A DNA stretch of 10,727 nucleotides from Candidatus Njordarchaeota archaeon. Lineage in GTDB: Archaea > Asgardarchaeota > Njordarchaeia > Njordarchaeales > JAHKLH01. Below are positions 1-6,495 of the stretch, piece after piece. Numbering within the stretch: position 1 is the first letter of the stretch; the number at the start of each line of letters is the position of its first letter. Made by a program: the position numbers and the translations under genes. The stretch lies in contig JAHKLH010000035.1 of assembly GCA_029856635.1 (NCBI GenBank), positions 1 to 10,727 of the forward strand. Direction: 5' to 3'. The notes beneath the pieces are model-generated. The model saw only the letters and a list, made by a program, of their open reading frames with translations, was not told the origin of the DNA and did no database searches.

Positions 1-552
1 GAGGCAGCAACAATATACATCTTTTTCCAAATACGAAGCATGATGCTAAAACTTGCGATGGAAATGCCAATGCTGAGTGATGCAGAAGTAATAAGTATGA
101 TTGATGAAATAAATGCAACGAGTCATATGTCATACATGCTTCAGCAAGGAGATATTGCAACCGTTGGTTTAGGATATTTCTTTTGGGGTCAGGGAGTTAA
201 AAAAGATGCCGAGAATATCTTAACGAGAGTAAGAGGTCTTCTCACGACCAAGGAGGCTGAGGAGGGTTTTTCCATAATTTTTTCATCCCCAATAATGCAA
301 GCAATAAGAACCATCAGAAGTGGTGGTAATATGCTTTCTTGGGCTGGTGCATTGTATCTAATAACCGCATTGTATCCTATTCAATTCTTATCATTTCTCG
401 CATTTATCTTATTAATATTTGGTTTCTCAAGGATTTCACGAGGCTGGAATACACTTACAAAAATCATTAGCGAGAGAGTGAAGCCAAGTGAAGGCACAGC
501 CGAAATCGGATATTTTGCGGAAGCTGAGGGGAATCAAAATAGTAGTAACTGA
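1..552 (+). CDS. Membrane protein of unknown function, 3' part only
   Basis: The reading frame is open from base 1, so the start codon probably lies left of the window; the first internal ATG is at 40. About 183 residues are visible. The N-terminal two thirds are mixed polar and amphipathic. Near the C-terminus there is a hydrophobic hairpin: a helix around SWAGALYLITAL, a Tyr-Pro turn, then a helix around FLSFLAFILLIFGF. A basic stretch (SRISRGW...) follows, suggesting a cytoplasmic tail. I do not recognise the family. The frame ends in TGA at 550-552 and overlaps the start of the HAD phosphatase gene by 65 nt if that gene starts at 488. Such a long overlap suggests translational coupling, a later start for the next gene, or an altered C-terminus here. 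Function cannot be named. That it is coding is likely from the long open frame and consistent membrane topology. Confidence 0.65.
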   Translation, partial: EAATIYIFFQIRSMMLKLAMEMPMLSDAEVISMIDEINATSHMSYMLQQGDIATVGLGYFFWGQGVKKDAENILTRVRGLLTTKEAEEGFSIIFSSPIMQAIRTIRSGGNMLSWAGALYLITALYPIQFLSFLAFILLIFGFSRISRGWNTLTKIISERVKPSEGTAEIGYFAEAEGNQNSSN

Positions 553-1237
553 TGTTGATGGAACACTTACAGATAATAAGCATATTATTAGTGTCAAAGC
601 AATTGAGGCAATCCGCATATTAGAGAAGAAAGGAATAAAAGTAATACTTGTAAGCGGAAATGCTCTCCCAATATTGGGGACTCTAGCAAGATACATTGGA
701 ACATGTGGATATGTCATTGCGGAGAATGGTTGTGTTATTGGAAGGTTCTTTAAGCCTATATACATTGTTAATAGAAAGTTTCCACAAGATAAGGTAACAG
801 AAATACTCGAAAATCTAGGTTTTATTTCATCCCCTACTAATCCTTATCGTTATGTTGATCTGGCTTTTATTCGTACAGAGAAATCCGCAAAGTTAACAGT
901 AAATCAGATTAGTAAAACTCTCGAAAAACGTGGAATACGAAATGTTGAAATAACTGACAGCGGTTTTGCGGTTCATATTGCTCCCCAAGGAGTAAACAAA
1001 GCATTTGGAGTTCAGAAACTAGTTGAGATAATGAATATTTCGCTCGAAAATGTATTGGCTGTAGGTGATGGAGATAATGATGCAGAAATATTAGAAATCG
1101 CTGGAGTTTCAGCATGTCCAGCAAATGCTAGTAAAAAGATAAAAGAGATTGCTGATATAGTGCTTTCAAAGGAAAATGGAGACGGATTTTATGAATTGGC
1201 AAGCTTTCTTCTAGAAATACAAGGTAAGGGAGACTAA
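488..1237 (+). CDS. pgp: HAD-family phosphatase, archaeal phosphoglycolate phosphatase type
   Basis: This is a 249-residue Cof-type HAD hydrolase predicted to dephosphorylate small phosphoesters in the cytoplasm. 2-phosphoglycolate is the known substrate of the archaeal TA0175-like branch. All four HAD motifs are visible: motif I DVDGTLT (nucleophile Asp22 and acid/base Asp24), motif II SGN (56-58), the motif III lysine in GVNKAFG (Lys171), and motif IV GDGDND (193-198). The cap domain lies between motifs II and III (roughly residues 85-165), as in the C2-cap family, and the length fits. The start is uncertain. GTG 488 has a weak GAGTGA-like site 7 nt upstream; TTG 515 is an alternative that would shorten the overlap with the upstream membrane gene and still keep motif I. 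The substrate is inferred from family resemblance and could be another sugar phosphate. The gene ends 14 nt before a small hairpin. Confidence 0.9.
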   Translation: MKAQPKSDILRKLRGIKIVVTDVDGTLTDNKHIISVKAIEAIRILEKKGIKVILVSGNALPILGTLARYIGTCGYVIAENGCVIGRFFKPIYIVNRKFPQDKVTEILENLGFISSPTNPYRYVDLAFIRTEKSAKLTVNQISKTLEKRGIRNVEITDSGFAVHIAPQGVNKAFGVQKLVEIMNISLENVLAVGDGDNDAEILEIAGVSACPANASKKIKEIADIVLSKENGDGFYELASFLLEIQGKGD

Positions 1238-1250
1238 AATAAATTTCACG

Positions 1251-1266
1251 ATAAGCTAGGGCTTAT
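1251..1266 (+). other. Small perfect inverted repeat after the phosphatase gene
   Basis: ATAAGC, loop TAGG, GCTTAT forms a 6-bp stem with a 4-nt loop, 14 nt after the phosphatase stop codon, followed directly by the palindrome CCGCGG. The position suits a transcript end or mRNA 3'-end stabiliser. There is no T-run after it, so it is not a convincing intrinsic terminator. Confidence 0.35.
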
Positions 1267-1356
1267 CCGCGGTATTCATAAACATATTATCAAGTCTCGA
1301 TATAAGATTGTGAGGTTGTCTAGGAGTATCATTATTTTAGTTATGTATAAGAGTGA

Positions 1357-1364
1357 TATATAAA
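1357..1364 (+). promoter_or_regulatory. TATA-like box upstream of the damaged membrane-protein locus
   Basis: TATATAAA is a near-ideal archaeal TATA box. It would place transcription start near 1385-1390, about 40 nt before the ATG at 1429, consistent with that ATG as the original start. An alternative reading treats the same bases as coding, because the frame is open from ATA 1360 and encodes a hydrophobic stretch. The T-rich composition alone could produce that hydrophobicity. Confidence 0.4.
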
Positions 1365-1428
1365 GTCAAGATTTTGGATATTTTTTATTATATCGTTACT
1401 CATTGCTTTCATTTCATATAATTCATGG

Positions 1429-2064
1429 ATGATTCCAAAGGCATTCAAGATAGGTTATGCATACAAGCCATCTAAGGTGGTAGGTCCAATAATTTATGTA
1501 CCCATTGCTGTATATCTCCTGGCAATCATAATTACTAGATATCTTACGATAGTATCTCATCGTGCATTGCGAATAATACCGGAAAAGAAAAAATTATCTC
1601 TTTTAGCATTAAACAGATTCTATGCTTTGATGTTTATTTCCTCCTTAATTCTTGAGGTAGGTGTTATTAATTTATGGTTAGGGGATACTTCTGATGCAAG
1701 TATTTCAGTATGAGGTATTATCATCTACACATATGTATTATCGTTAGCTCTAGGTTATTTTGTAGCTGGTTTCACGGCATTATGGCTATTTGTATTCGCA
1801 GATAATGAATATCACGGCGGACTTGGTCTAAAGAGACTTGTCTCATACCCAGTTCTTTTGATGATATATTTACTCGTATCATTTGATTATCGCAATTGGT
1901 ATGGTGTAGTTGGTTTTAAGGAAGCGGGGGAGATGTCAGTTAGAGAGATCGCATCAACTCTTCTCCTAATTCTTTTGTTAATTAGCGCTGTCTGGGTAAT
2001 AATCTCGCTCAGGAGGGAAATTATTGTTGAGAAGAACAAGATAAAAGAATGCGACTTAAATTAA
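1429..2064 (+). pseudogene. Multi-helix membrane protein interrupted by an in-frame TGA
   Basis: Two open segments (1429-1713 and 1714-2064) lie in exactly the same frame, separated only by a TGA codon at 1711-1713. Read through, they give one protein of about 211 residues with alternating hydrophobic helices on both sides of the stop: YVPIAVYLLAIIITRYL, FYALMFISSLILEVGVI, then after the stop TYVLSLALGYFVAGFTALWL, VLLMIYLLVSF and a C-terminal LLLILLLISAVWVIISL followed by a charged tail. The frame stays open upstream to ATA 1360 and would add a further helix (FWIFFIISLLIAFIS), but has no ATG, GTG or TTG there. TGA differs by one base from TGG (Trp), and Trp would fit the helix. Several neighbouring genes end in TGA, so general reassignment is unlikely. 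I do not recognise the family. A point nonsense mutation or a sequencing error are the main explanations. Confidence 0.6.
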
Positions 2065-2307
2065 TACTAACAGGATTTTTAATCTCTCTTGGATTTTTTG
2101 TTTTTTATGATTCTTGATGCAACAGCTGGACTTCCTTACACTCTCTGGATGACTCCTGCATACATTTGTGTACTTGTTGGAATTATTTTAGTGTGGCTTG
2201 GATTCTTACCACCACCGTGGCTGATTCGCAGACTAGAAAAAGGAGTACTTAAAGAAATCTTTTTAGAGCTAATCTTAGCATGGAGAATATTTCTTGGCAT
2301 TTTTTGA
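2049..2307 (+). pseudogene. Small membrane protein, probably frameshifted in a T6 tract
   Basis: An ATG at 2049, overlapping the end of the preceding gene by 16 nt, opens a typical membrane N-terminus (MRLKLILTGFLISLGFFVF) but hits TGA after 22 codons. From about 2107 a frame one base later continues with ILDATAGLPYTLWMTPAY, a strong helix ICVLVGIILVWLGFLPPPW and a charged segment, ending at TGA 2305-2307. Two T6 tracts (2094-2099 and 2101-2106) lie at the junction. Removing one T from the second would fuse the parts into one protein of about 85 residues with two or three helices. The alternative is an intact 72-residue protein from TTG 2089, which has no clear ribosome binding site. The family is not recognised. 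The overlap with the upstream locus suggests that both were co-translated and probably formed one membrane unit. Confidence 0.5.
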
Positions 2308-2343
2308 AGGGTCATTATTATAAAATTATTTTTGGAGTTAAAT

Positions 2344-3201
2344 TTGCCCAAGGACATTTTATCTTATTTTGGAATAAAGGAGGGAAGTTCTCGGGATATC
2401 ATTATTCATGAAACTTGTGTTAATAGTATTCTGGTGAAGAGCAAGATTTATGGAGTTGATTATGCAGTAAATCCTTACGTTGGTTGCGCTCATGGTTGTG
2501 TTTATTGTTATGCACGGTATATTTTTGAAAGAAAGGGAATTAATCCTAGTTTGTGGGGAAAAGTCGTGTTCGTAAAAAGAAATGCGCCCAGTGTTCTTTT
2601 ACGAGAAATCAGAGTTGCAAAGAAAGGCCTAACGCTGTTAAGCAGTGTTACGGATGCCTATCAATTCATTGAAAAAGAGTATATGATAACTCGAAAGTTG
2701 CTCGATATACTTACAAAGCACCAGTATCCGATAACGATTTTGACGAAATCTGATTTAGTTTTACGGGACTTAGATTTAATTAAACGTACTGAGGCGGAAA
2801 TAGGTTTCACAATAGTAACAATTGATGATAAAGTACGAGAGATTTTTGAACCTAAGGCAACACCCATTGAAAAGCGATTATTAGCACTTAAAAAGATTAC
2901 TAACATGGGTTTTCATACTTATGTGTTTATTGGACCCATTCTTCCAATATTCACGGAAAAAGATCTTACTTTAATCTTTGAGGAAGTAAATGAATACGGC
3001 GTACAGCGAGTGCTTGTTGATAAACTGAATCTTAAAGCTAAGAATTGGATTTTCATAAATGAAGCACTTAATAATTTTTCTTCAAAAATAAAATACGAAT
3101 TCTGGAAAAAAGCAAAAAGCAAAGAATTTTACGAATTATTACGAAAGCGAATAATTCAACTAGGAAAGAAGTATAACATTCGTATTGATTTCTGCTATTG
3201 A
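2344..3201 (+). CDS. Radical SAM protein of the spore photoproduct lyase-like (SplB/COG1533) family
   Basis: This is a predicted cytoplasmic radical SAM enzyme of about 285 residues that would use a [4Fe-4S] cluster to cleave S-adenosylmethionine. The cluster motif is CAHGCVYC (Cys48, Cys52, Cys55; C-x3-C-x2-C), preceded by NPYVGC and followed by YAR, the typical SPL-family context. Further family features are the S.TDAYQ..E segment, a strand ending ILTKSDLVLRD, and TIVTIDDKVREIFEP with PIEKRLLALKK. Family members include DNA photoproduct lyases and many uncharacterised archaeal proteins; the substrate cannot be read from the sequence. I prefer TTG 2344 as the start because GGAG at 2334-2337 lies 6 nt before it. 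TTG 2332 would add four residues but lacks a site. The gene is convergent with the VapC gene, with only 35 nt between the stop codons. Confidence 0.85.
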   Translation: MPKDILSYFGIKEGSSRDIIIHETCVNSILVKSKIYGVDYAVNPYVGCAHGCVYCYARYIFERKGINPSLWGKVVFVKRNAPSVLLREIRVAKKGLTLLSSVTDAYQFIEKEYMITRKLLDILTKHQYPITILTKSDLVLRDLDLIKRTEAEIGFTIVTIDDKVREIFEPKATPIEKRLLALKKITNMGFHTYVFIGPILPIFTEKDLTLIFEEVNEYGVQRVLVDKLNLKAKNWIFINEALNNFSSKIKYEFWKKAKSKEFYELLRKRIIQLGKKYNIRIDFCY

Positions 3202-3236
3202 CTAAGCTAGAGGATATTATTTAAAAGAGTCAACAA

Positions 3237-3680
3237 TCAGTATTTCTGAATCCAAATTCTTTTTATCCACGGTATTTTATCAAACTCGTCATCCTCGCTA
3301 ACTATGACTGAAATATTATTCATTTTCATAACCGCAACATGAATTGCATCAGAAGGTTTCAAGGAGTATAGCTCTAACGTGCTCAAAAACTCGTCTAAAA
3401 TATTTGCATTAATCGGTAAAATATTCACATATGGAAGAATCGCTCGTTTAATGAAGTCTATGGTCAAATCATATGGAGCTCCATATTTCTTTTTTGAAAT
3501 ATAAATCAATTCATCAAGCACAAGAATGTCAGTTGATAGTTTGTAAGACGTAATTATTTTAACATAAAAGTCTTCATATGGTTTCCTTTGCATGTCATCT
3601 GAAATGCAATTTAGATAAATGAAGAAATTTGCATCGATAAAAGCAAGCTCTTTATTGGAATTCTTCTTCAAGACAAGCAC
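3237..3680 (-). CDS. vapC: PIN-domain toxin, VapC-like ribonuclease
   Basis: This 147-residue PIN-domain protein is expected to be a Mg2+-dependent RNase that acts as the toxin of a type II toxin-antitoxin pair. The acidic active-site residues are in their usual places: Asp16 in FIDANFFIYL, Glu57 in LVLDELIYI, Asp111 in LKPSDAIHVAVM, and the terminal acidic cluster SEDDEFDKI (130-134). The length is normal for VapC. The start is GTG at 3680, supported by GGTGA about 8 nt upstream. It overlaps the end of the antitoxin gene by 29 nt, the usual antitoxin-first arrangement, so the toxin is likely made from the same transcript by translational coupling. The RNA target is unknown. The domain is nearly certain; the toxin role is inferred from its partner. 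Confidence 0.88.
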   Translation of the reverse strand: MLVLKKNSNKELAFIDANFFIYLNCISDDMQRKPYEDFYVKIITSYKLSTDILVLDELIYISKKKYGAPYDLTIDFIKRAILPYVNILPINANILDEFLSTLELYSLKPSDAIHVAVMKMNNISVIVSEDDEFDKIPWIKRIWIQKY

Positions 3681-3912
3681 CTTTTAATTCACCAAGCTTT
3701 GGAGATGTGATTTTTAACGATCTTAATTTTTCTGCATGTTTTTTGAAGTAGCCTCTAAGATCATCTATACTTGGCACAGGCTTAAGAAGTACTCCATCCT
3801 CTCTTAACTCTGCAAGAATATAACCATCCTCCTTGAATCCATATTTTTCTCTGATAATCTTTGGGATTATGACGTATCCTTTCTTACCCATCTTAAGCTT
3901 TATAGTAACCAT
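3652..3912 (-). CDS. vapB: AbrB/SpoVT-type antitoxin paired with the PIN toxin
   Basis: This 86-residue protein carries an N-terminal swapped-hairpin AbrB DNA-binding domain (about residues 3-45), seen in IKLKMGKKGYVIIPKIIREK and the DGVLLKPV strand. The acidic and basic C-terminal half, ending ELKGACLEEEFQ, is expected to wrap the PIN toxin and block it. I chose ATG 3912 because GGTGGAG sits just upstream and the AbrB domain starts immediately after it. A longer frame reaching 3966 would add 18 residues that overlap the ribosome binding site and lie close to the TATA box, so it is unlikely. The gene precedes and overlaps vapC. A TATA-like box and a 7-bp direct repeat lie upstream, which suits self-repression by the antitoxin or its complex, as in other VapBC operons. 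That regulation is inferred. Confidence 0.85.
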   Translation of the reverse strand: MVTIKLKMGKKGYVIIPKIIREKYGFKEDGYILAELREDGVLLKPVPSIDDLRGYFKKHAEKLRSLKITSPKLGELKGACLEEEFQ

Positions 3913-3925
3913 AAACTCCACCTTT

Positions 3926-3944
3926 TTCCAACTAATATTCCAAC
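3926..3944 (-). repeat. Direct repeat TTCCAAC x2, candidate operator of the antitoxin-toxin operon
   Basis: TTCCAAC occurs at 3926-3932 and again at 3938-3944 (read on the + strand), a 12-nt period. The copies lie between the TATA-like box and the antitoxin start, over the expected transcription start. AbrB-type antitoxins commonly bind their own promoter. This role is inferred from position only. Confidence 0.35.
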
Positions 3945-3950
3945 CCATTT

Positions 3951-3958
3951 TTATTAAA
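3951..3958 (-). promoter_or_regulatory. TATA-like box for the vapBC-like operon
   Basis: On the minus strand this reads TTTAATAA, about 39 nt before the antitoxin ATG at 3912. That puts transcription start about 13 nt before the ATG and leaves room for the GGTGGAG ribosome binding site. Confidence 0.45.
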
Positions 3959-4063
3959 GCTTGCAAACTCTAAGTTAACTTTTGAAGATCAGTGTTCTCA
4001 AGATACCCAAACGAGTTTCAAATATTGTTTATTCTTATTTTAACCAACAAGCGATAAAAATAG

Positions 4064-5407
4064 TCATTTTTTCAAGAATTCAGTTATGCGTCTTTGCCTA
4101 GTAATAATATTCAAAAGAGAACTCGATGAAATCCAATCATCAATCCTAAGTTTAAGCCTATCCTTCAAGAATGCAAAAGCTTGTTTTAAATCATCGAAAA
4201 TAAATGGCCTAGTTTTCAAAGCTAGGCGAACGCCTTCGCGAACAAGCCATACACCGAGGGGAATCATATTTTCCGGTGTTGGATAGATTTCACGTAACAC
4301 GATAACTGTTGCCTGCCTTTTGATTTTAAACAAGAATTCGCTAACAGCTAACCTGGATGCATAATAACAACCACCCACTTTTGCATAGGAATCACGATCA
4401 AATTGCAGTTCATAATCACCGCAAATTGCAATCTCAGTTCCAAGGAAATTAAAGGCTGTTCTGGGCCACCATGCTTCCAACCACTCGAACGACCAAATTC
4501 CTGGAAGCATTATTACAACGAATTTATTGTTTAGAAGATTTCCTTCATAAACGCGAATTTCTGAAATCTTATCAAAGGTTCTAAGTTCTCGTATGTATCT
4601 AAGCGAAAGTATACTGTCAACAGCAGTTATGCTCCATCTCGTCGGAACAAGTTTTCTCTGGGATTTAATTCCAAGTAGTCCAGCGGAGAAAGCACGAATT
4701 AAATTTGAAACAAGTACTCCTCTTTTTCTCAATTCAAATAATGCATCCTCAGCACGTATTTCATCATCATTAAAGTATTTTTCTAACAATTGATGCGTTT
4801 TTATCCCATCTAAAAAGAAATCGACAATTTCAGCCTTTGGCCCGAGAGGTCTGAGTTCTCCATCTATTAGCTTTCCTCGAGGAGGTCTTGTAAATTTTGC
4901 ATCAACACTAACACTACTTCTAGAGAGTGCAAGCTCTTGAATTTTCTCAACTATTTTGGATCTTAGATTTCTAACATGAGCTTTTCTAAATCCCCTGATG
5001 AGAGAGAGTCGGTAATTAATTAACTGATTAAATGTTATATTAGTCCATTGCTCAGGGGTGTCCCAAGTTTCCACATTGCCTACTATTGGAGCAACTAATG
5101 GTCCAACATTAACATAAGGATATTTGCTATGCCCAACAAATAAGCCGGGCGGACTTGAACCAATAACGTGTTTCTTGTTTATTACAAGACTTCTTACTTT
5201 AGACACTTTGTCAAACAGATGATAAAGCGGGCAAGGACTTTGTCCACAAAGACCTCTGGACATTCTGCAAAGGATACAGATTGTTTTCTTAGATAATTTT
5301 ATTCGTTTTATATAAAACTCACGGCTTGTTGTTTCGTTAATTATGTGTGAAATCCATGGAATCCTCTTTTTGACTATTTTTACAAATTTTTTCACAAATT
5401 TCCCCAT
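4064..5407 (-). CDS. nreA: Nre-family DNA repair protein with zinc finger and PCNA-binding tail
   Basis: This 447-residue archaeal Nre protein (COG1602) belongs to a family linked to DNA damage tolerance and PCNA binding. Near the N-terminus is a four-cysteine zinc motif, C44-x2-C47-x6-C54-x4-C59 (CILC...C....C). The Nre core follows, with the signatures VIGSSPPGLFVGHSKYPYVN, DTPEQW, LRPLGPKAE and VPTRWSITAVDSILS. The last ten residues, QRRITEFLKK, fit a PIP box (Q-x-x-I-x-x-F-L) for docking on the sliding clamp. ATG 5407 is the only sensible start; it has no ribosome binding site, and a TATA-like box 27-34 nt upstream suggests a leaderless transcript. The gene diverges from the NTase-HEPN gene. 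NreA and NreB are close paralogues and I cannot fully exclude NreB. Family assignment is secure; the exact repair role is known only in part. Confidence 0.92.
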   Translation of the reverse strand: MGKFVKKFVKIVKKRIPWISHIINETTSREFYIKRIKLSKKTICILCRMSRGLCGQSPCPLYHLFDKVSKVRSLVINKKHVIGSSPPGLFVGHSKYPYVNVGPLVAPIVGNVETWDTPEQWTNITFNQLINYRLSLIRGFRKAHVRNLRSKIVEKIQELALSRSSVSVDAKFTRPPRGKLIDGELRPLGPKAEIVDFFLDGIKTHQLLEKYFNDDEIRAEDALFELRKRGVLVSNLIRAFSAGLLGIKSQRKLVPTRWSITAVDSILSLRYIRELRTFDKISEIRVYEGNLLNNKFVVIMLPGIWSFEWLEAWWPRTAFNFLGTEIAICGDYELQFDRDSYAKVGGCYYASRLAVSEFLFKIKRQATVIVLREIYPTPENMIPLGVWLVREGVRLALKTRPFIFDDLKQAFAFLKDRLKLRIDDWISSSSLLNIITRQRRITEFLKK

Positions 5408-5433
5408 AACTTATTAAAAGGCATTATTCTGAA

Positions 5434-5441
5434 AAATTTAA
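5434..5441 (-). promoter_or_regulatory. TATA-like box for the Nre gene
   Basis: On the minus strand this reads TTAAATTT, ending 26 nt before the ATG at 5407. The spacing predicts a transcript that starts at or next to the ATG, agreeing with the lack of a ribosome binding site. Confidence 0.5.
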
Positions 5442-5491
5442 GGGTCCTTTGTCTTGATTTTGGAATGGCATAAAATTCGCGTAGTAGCGAC

Positions 5492-5502
5492 TATTAATAT
5501 TA
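5492..5502 (+). promoter_or_regulatory. TATA-like box for the NTase-HEPN gene
   Basis: TATTAATATTA lies 31-41 nt before ATG 5534, predicting a leader of roughly ten bases. With the box at 5434-5441 it makes 5408-5533 a compact divergent promoter region. Confidence 0.4.
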
Positions 5503-5533
5503 AGATAAGGACTGCTTTTAGTTATGAGCAACA

Positions 5534-6412
5534 ATGGATATTTCCCTAATAGATGCAATCATTAATGCACTTAGGAAACATGTAGTGGATGTAATCCTTC
5601 ACGGATCTGTGATTGAAAAGGATGACTTTGACGAGGAGTTTAGTGATATTGATATATTATTAATAATCAACGATAAATGCGACATACGAGAAGTGCTAAG
5701 AGCACTAAGTTACTTACCATTAGATAGACGCATTGATTTATCTGTTTACTGGAAGTCCTTTGTAGAGACTGAATTCTTAAAAGGAGAACCGTTTTTTGGT
5801 GCTACAATTTTATATGGTAAATCAGCGTTGAATTCAGAATTTGTAAAGAACTTAAGGCAGAAAGGGTTCCAGTTTTCTAACTATACCATATATCGTGAAT
5901 TGGTTTTCTTTTCATTAGTAATACCAAGGATCATAATGGATCTCAAAGATGGCAGGATCATTTCGGCGGTTAATAGGTCGTATCATCTAGCAAAATATGC
6001 GTTGGCTACAGTATTGATGCTTAAGAGTAAAAATCTAATTGTGCGTTTTAGGGATATTATAAGAAAAGCGCTAGAGCTTGGCTTTAATAGTTATGTTTCT
6101 CGTTTGATTAAATTAAGAAATAATAGAAAAAATATCCATAATCTTCACGATGCACTCGGATATTTTAATGATTGTTATGACTTTTTTTACGCATGTTTGT
6201 CAGAGTATATTGATTTTTCATTTAAGAGCGCTAACGAGTTTATTTCAAAATTAATTGATGCATCATACGTATCTGGTAAATTAGATTACCAAAGCATGAA
6301 ATTAATATACATGAGTGATGAAAAATGTAGAGAGATAATCCTAGGTAAATTCAAATCAGTTTTAAGAAGGATAATTAATGGAGTGCAAAAGCAATTTAAG
6401 TTGAAGATTTAA
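5534..6412 (+). CDS. Single-chain nucleotidyltransferase-HEPN protein
   Basis: This 292-residue protein joins two domains that are usually separate. Residues 1-100 are a minimal nucleotidyltransferase of the Pol-beta fold: the Gly24-Ser25 pair in ILHGSV, two catalytic aspartates in FSDIDILLI (Asp38, Asp40) and the third in RRIDLSVYW (Asp68), so the active triad looks complete. Residues about 115-292 are mostly helical, with the HEPN-like segment AVNRSYHLAKYALATVLML and a possible R-x6-H motif, RNNRKNIH (Arg195-His202). In two-gene MNT/HEPN toxin-antitoxin systems the transferase adds AMP to the HEPN RNase. Here no tyrosine sits two residues after the motif histidine, so that modification site may be absent. 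Alternatives are a nucleotidyltransferase of the antibiotic-modifying kind with a helical C-domain. ATG 5534 follows an in-frame stop, so the start is firm. The NTase domain is near certain; the HEPN assignment is moderate. Confidence 0.8.
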   Translation: MDISLIDAIINALRKHVVDVILHGSVIEKDDFDEEFSDIDILLIINDKCDIREVLRALSYLPLDRRIDLSVYWKSFVETEFLKGEPFFGATILYGKSALNSEFVKNLRQKGFQFSNYTIYRELVFFSLVIPRIIMDLKDGRIISAVNRSYHLAKYALATVLMLKSKNLIVRFRDIIRKALELGFNSYVSRLIKLRNNRKNIHNLHDALGYFNDCYDFFYACLSEYIDFSFKSANEFISKLIDASYVSGKLDYQSMKLIYMSDEKCREIILGKFKSVLRRIINGVQKQFKLKI

Positions 6413-6495
6413 TATGCTTGGTGTTTTAATAATTAATGATAATTCTTTGCATTATTCTTTCTTAAACTATTCTATAACTTGCCAAGGTGATTAGT

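Noticed and set aside
436..765. Minus-strand open frame opposite the phosphatase gene
   Set aside because: It is the antisense shadow of the HAD catalytic region and shows no protein-like features of its own. The same applies to the other antisense frames in the window.
1711..1713. TGA as a reassigned tryptophan codon or selenocysteine
   Set aside because: Other genes in the window end in TGA at natural C-termini, and no SECIS-like hairpin stood out; kept only as a point to check.
3198..3233. TTGACT...AGTCAA inverted repeat between two convergent genes as a bidirectional terminator
   Set aside because: Only 6 bp with a 24-nt loop and no flanking T-runs; likely chance in AT-rich DNA.
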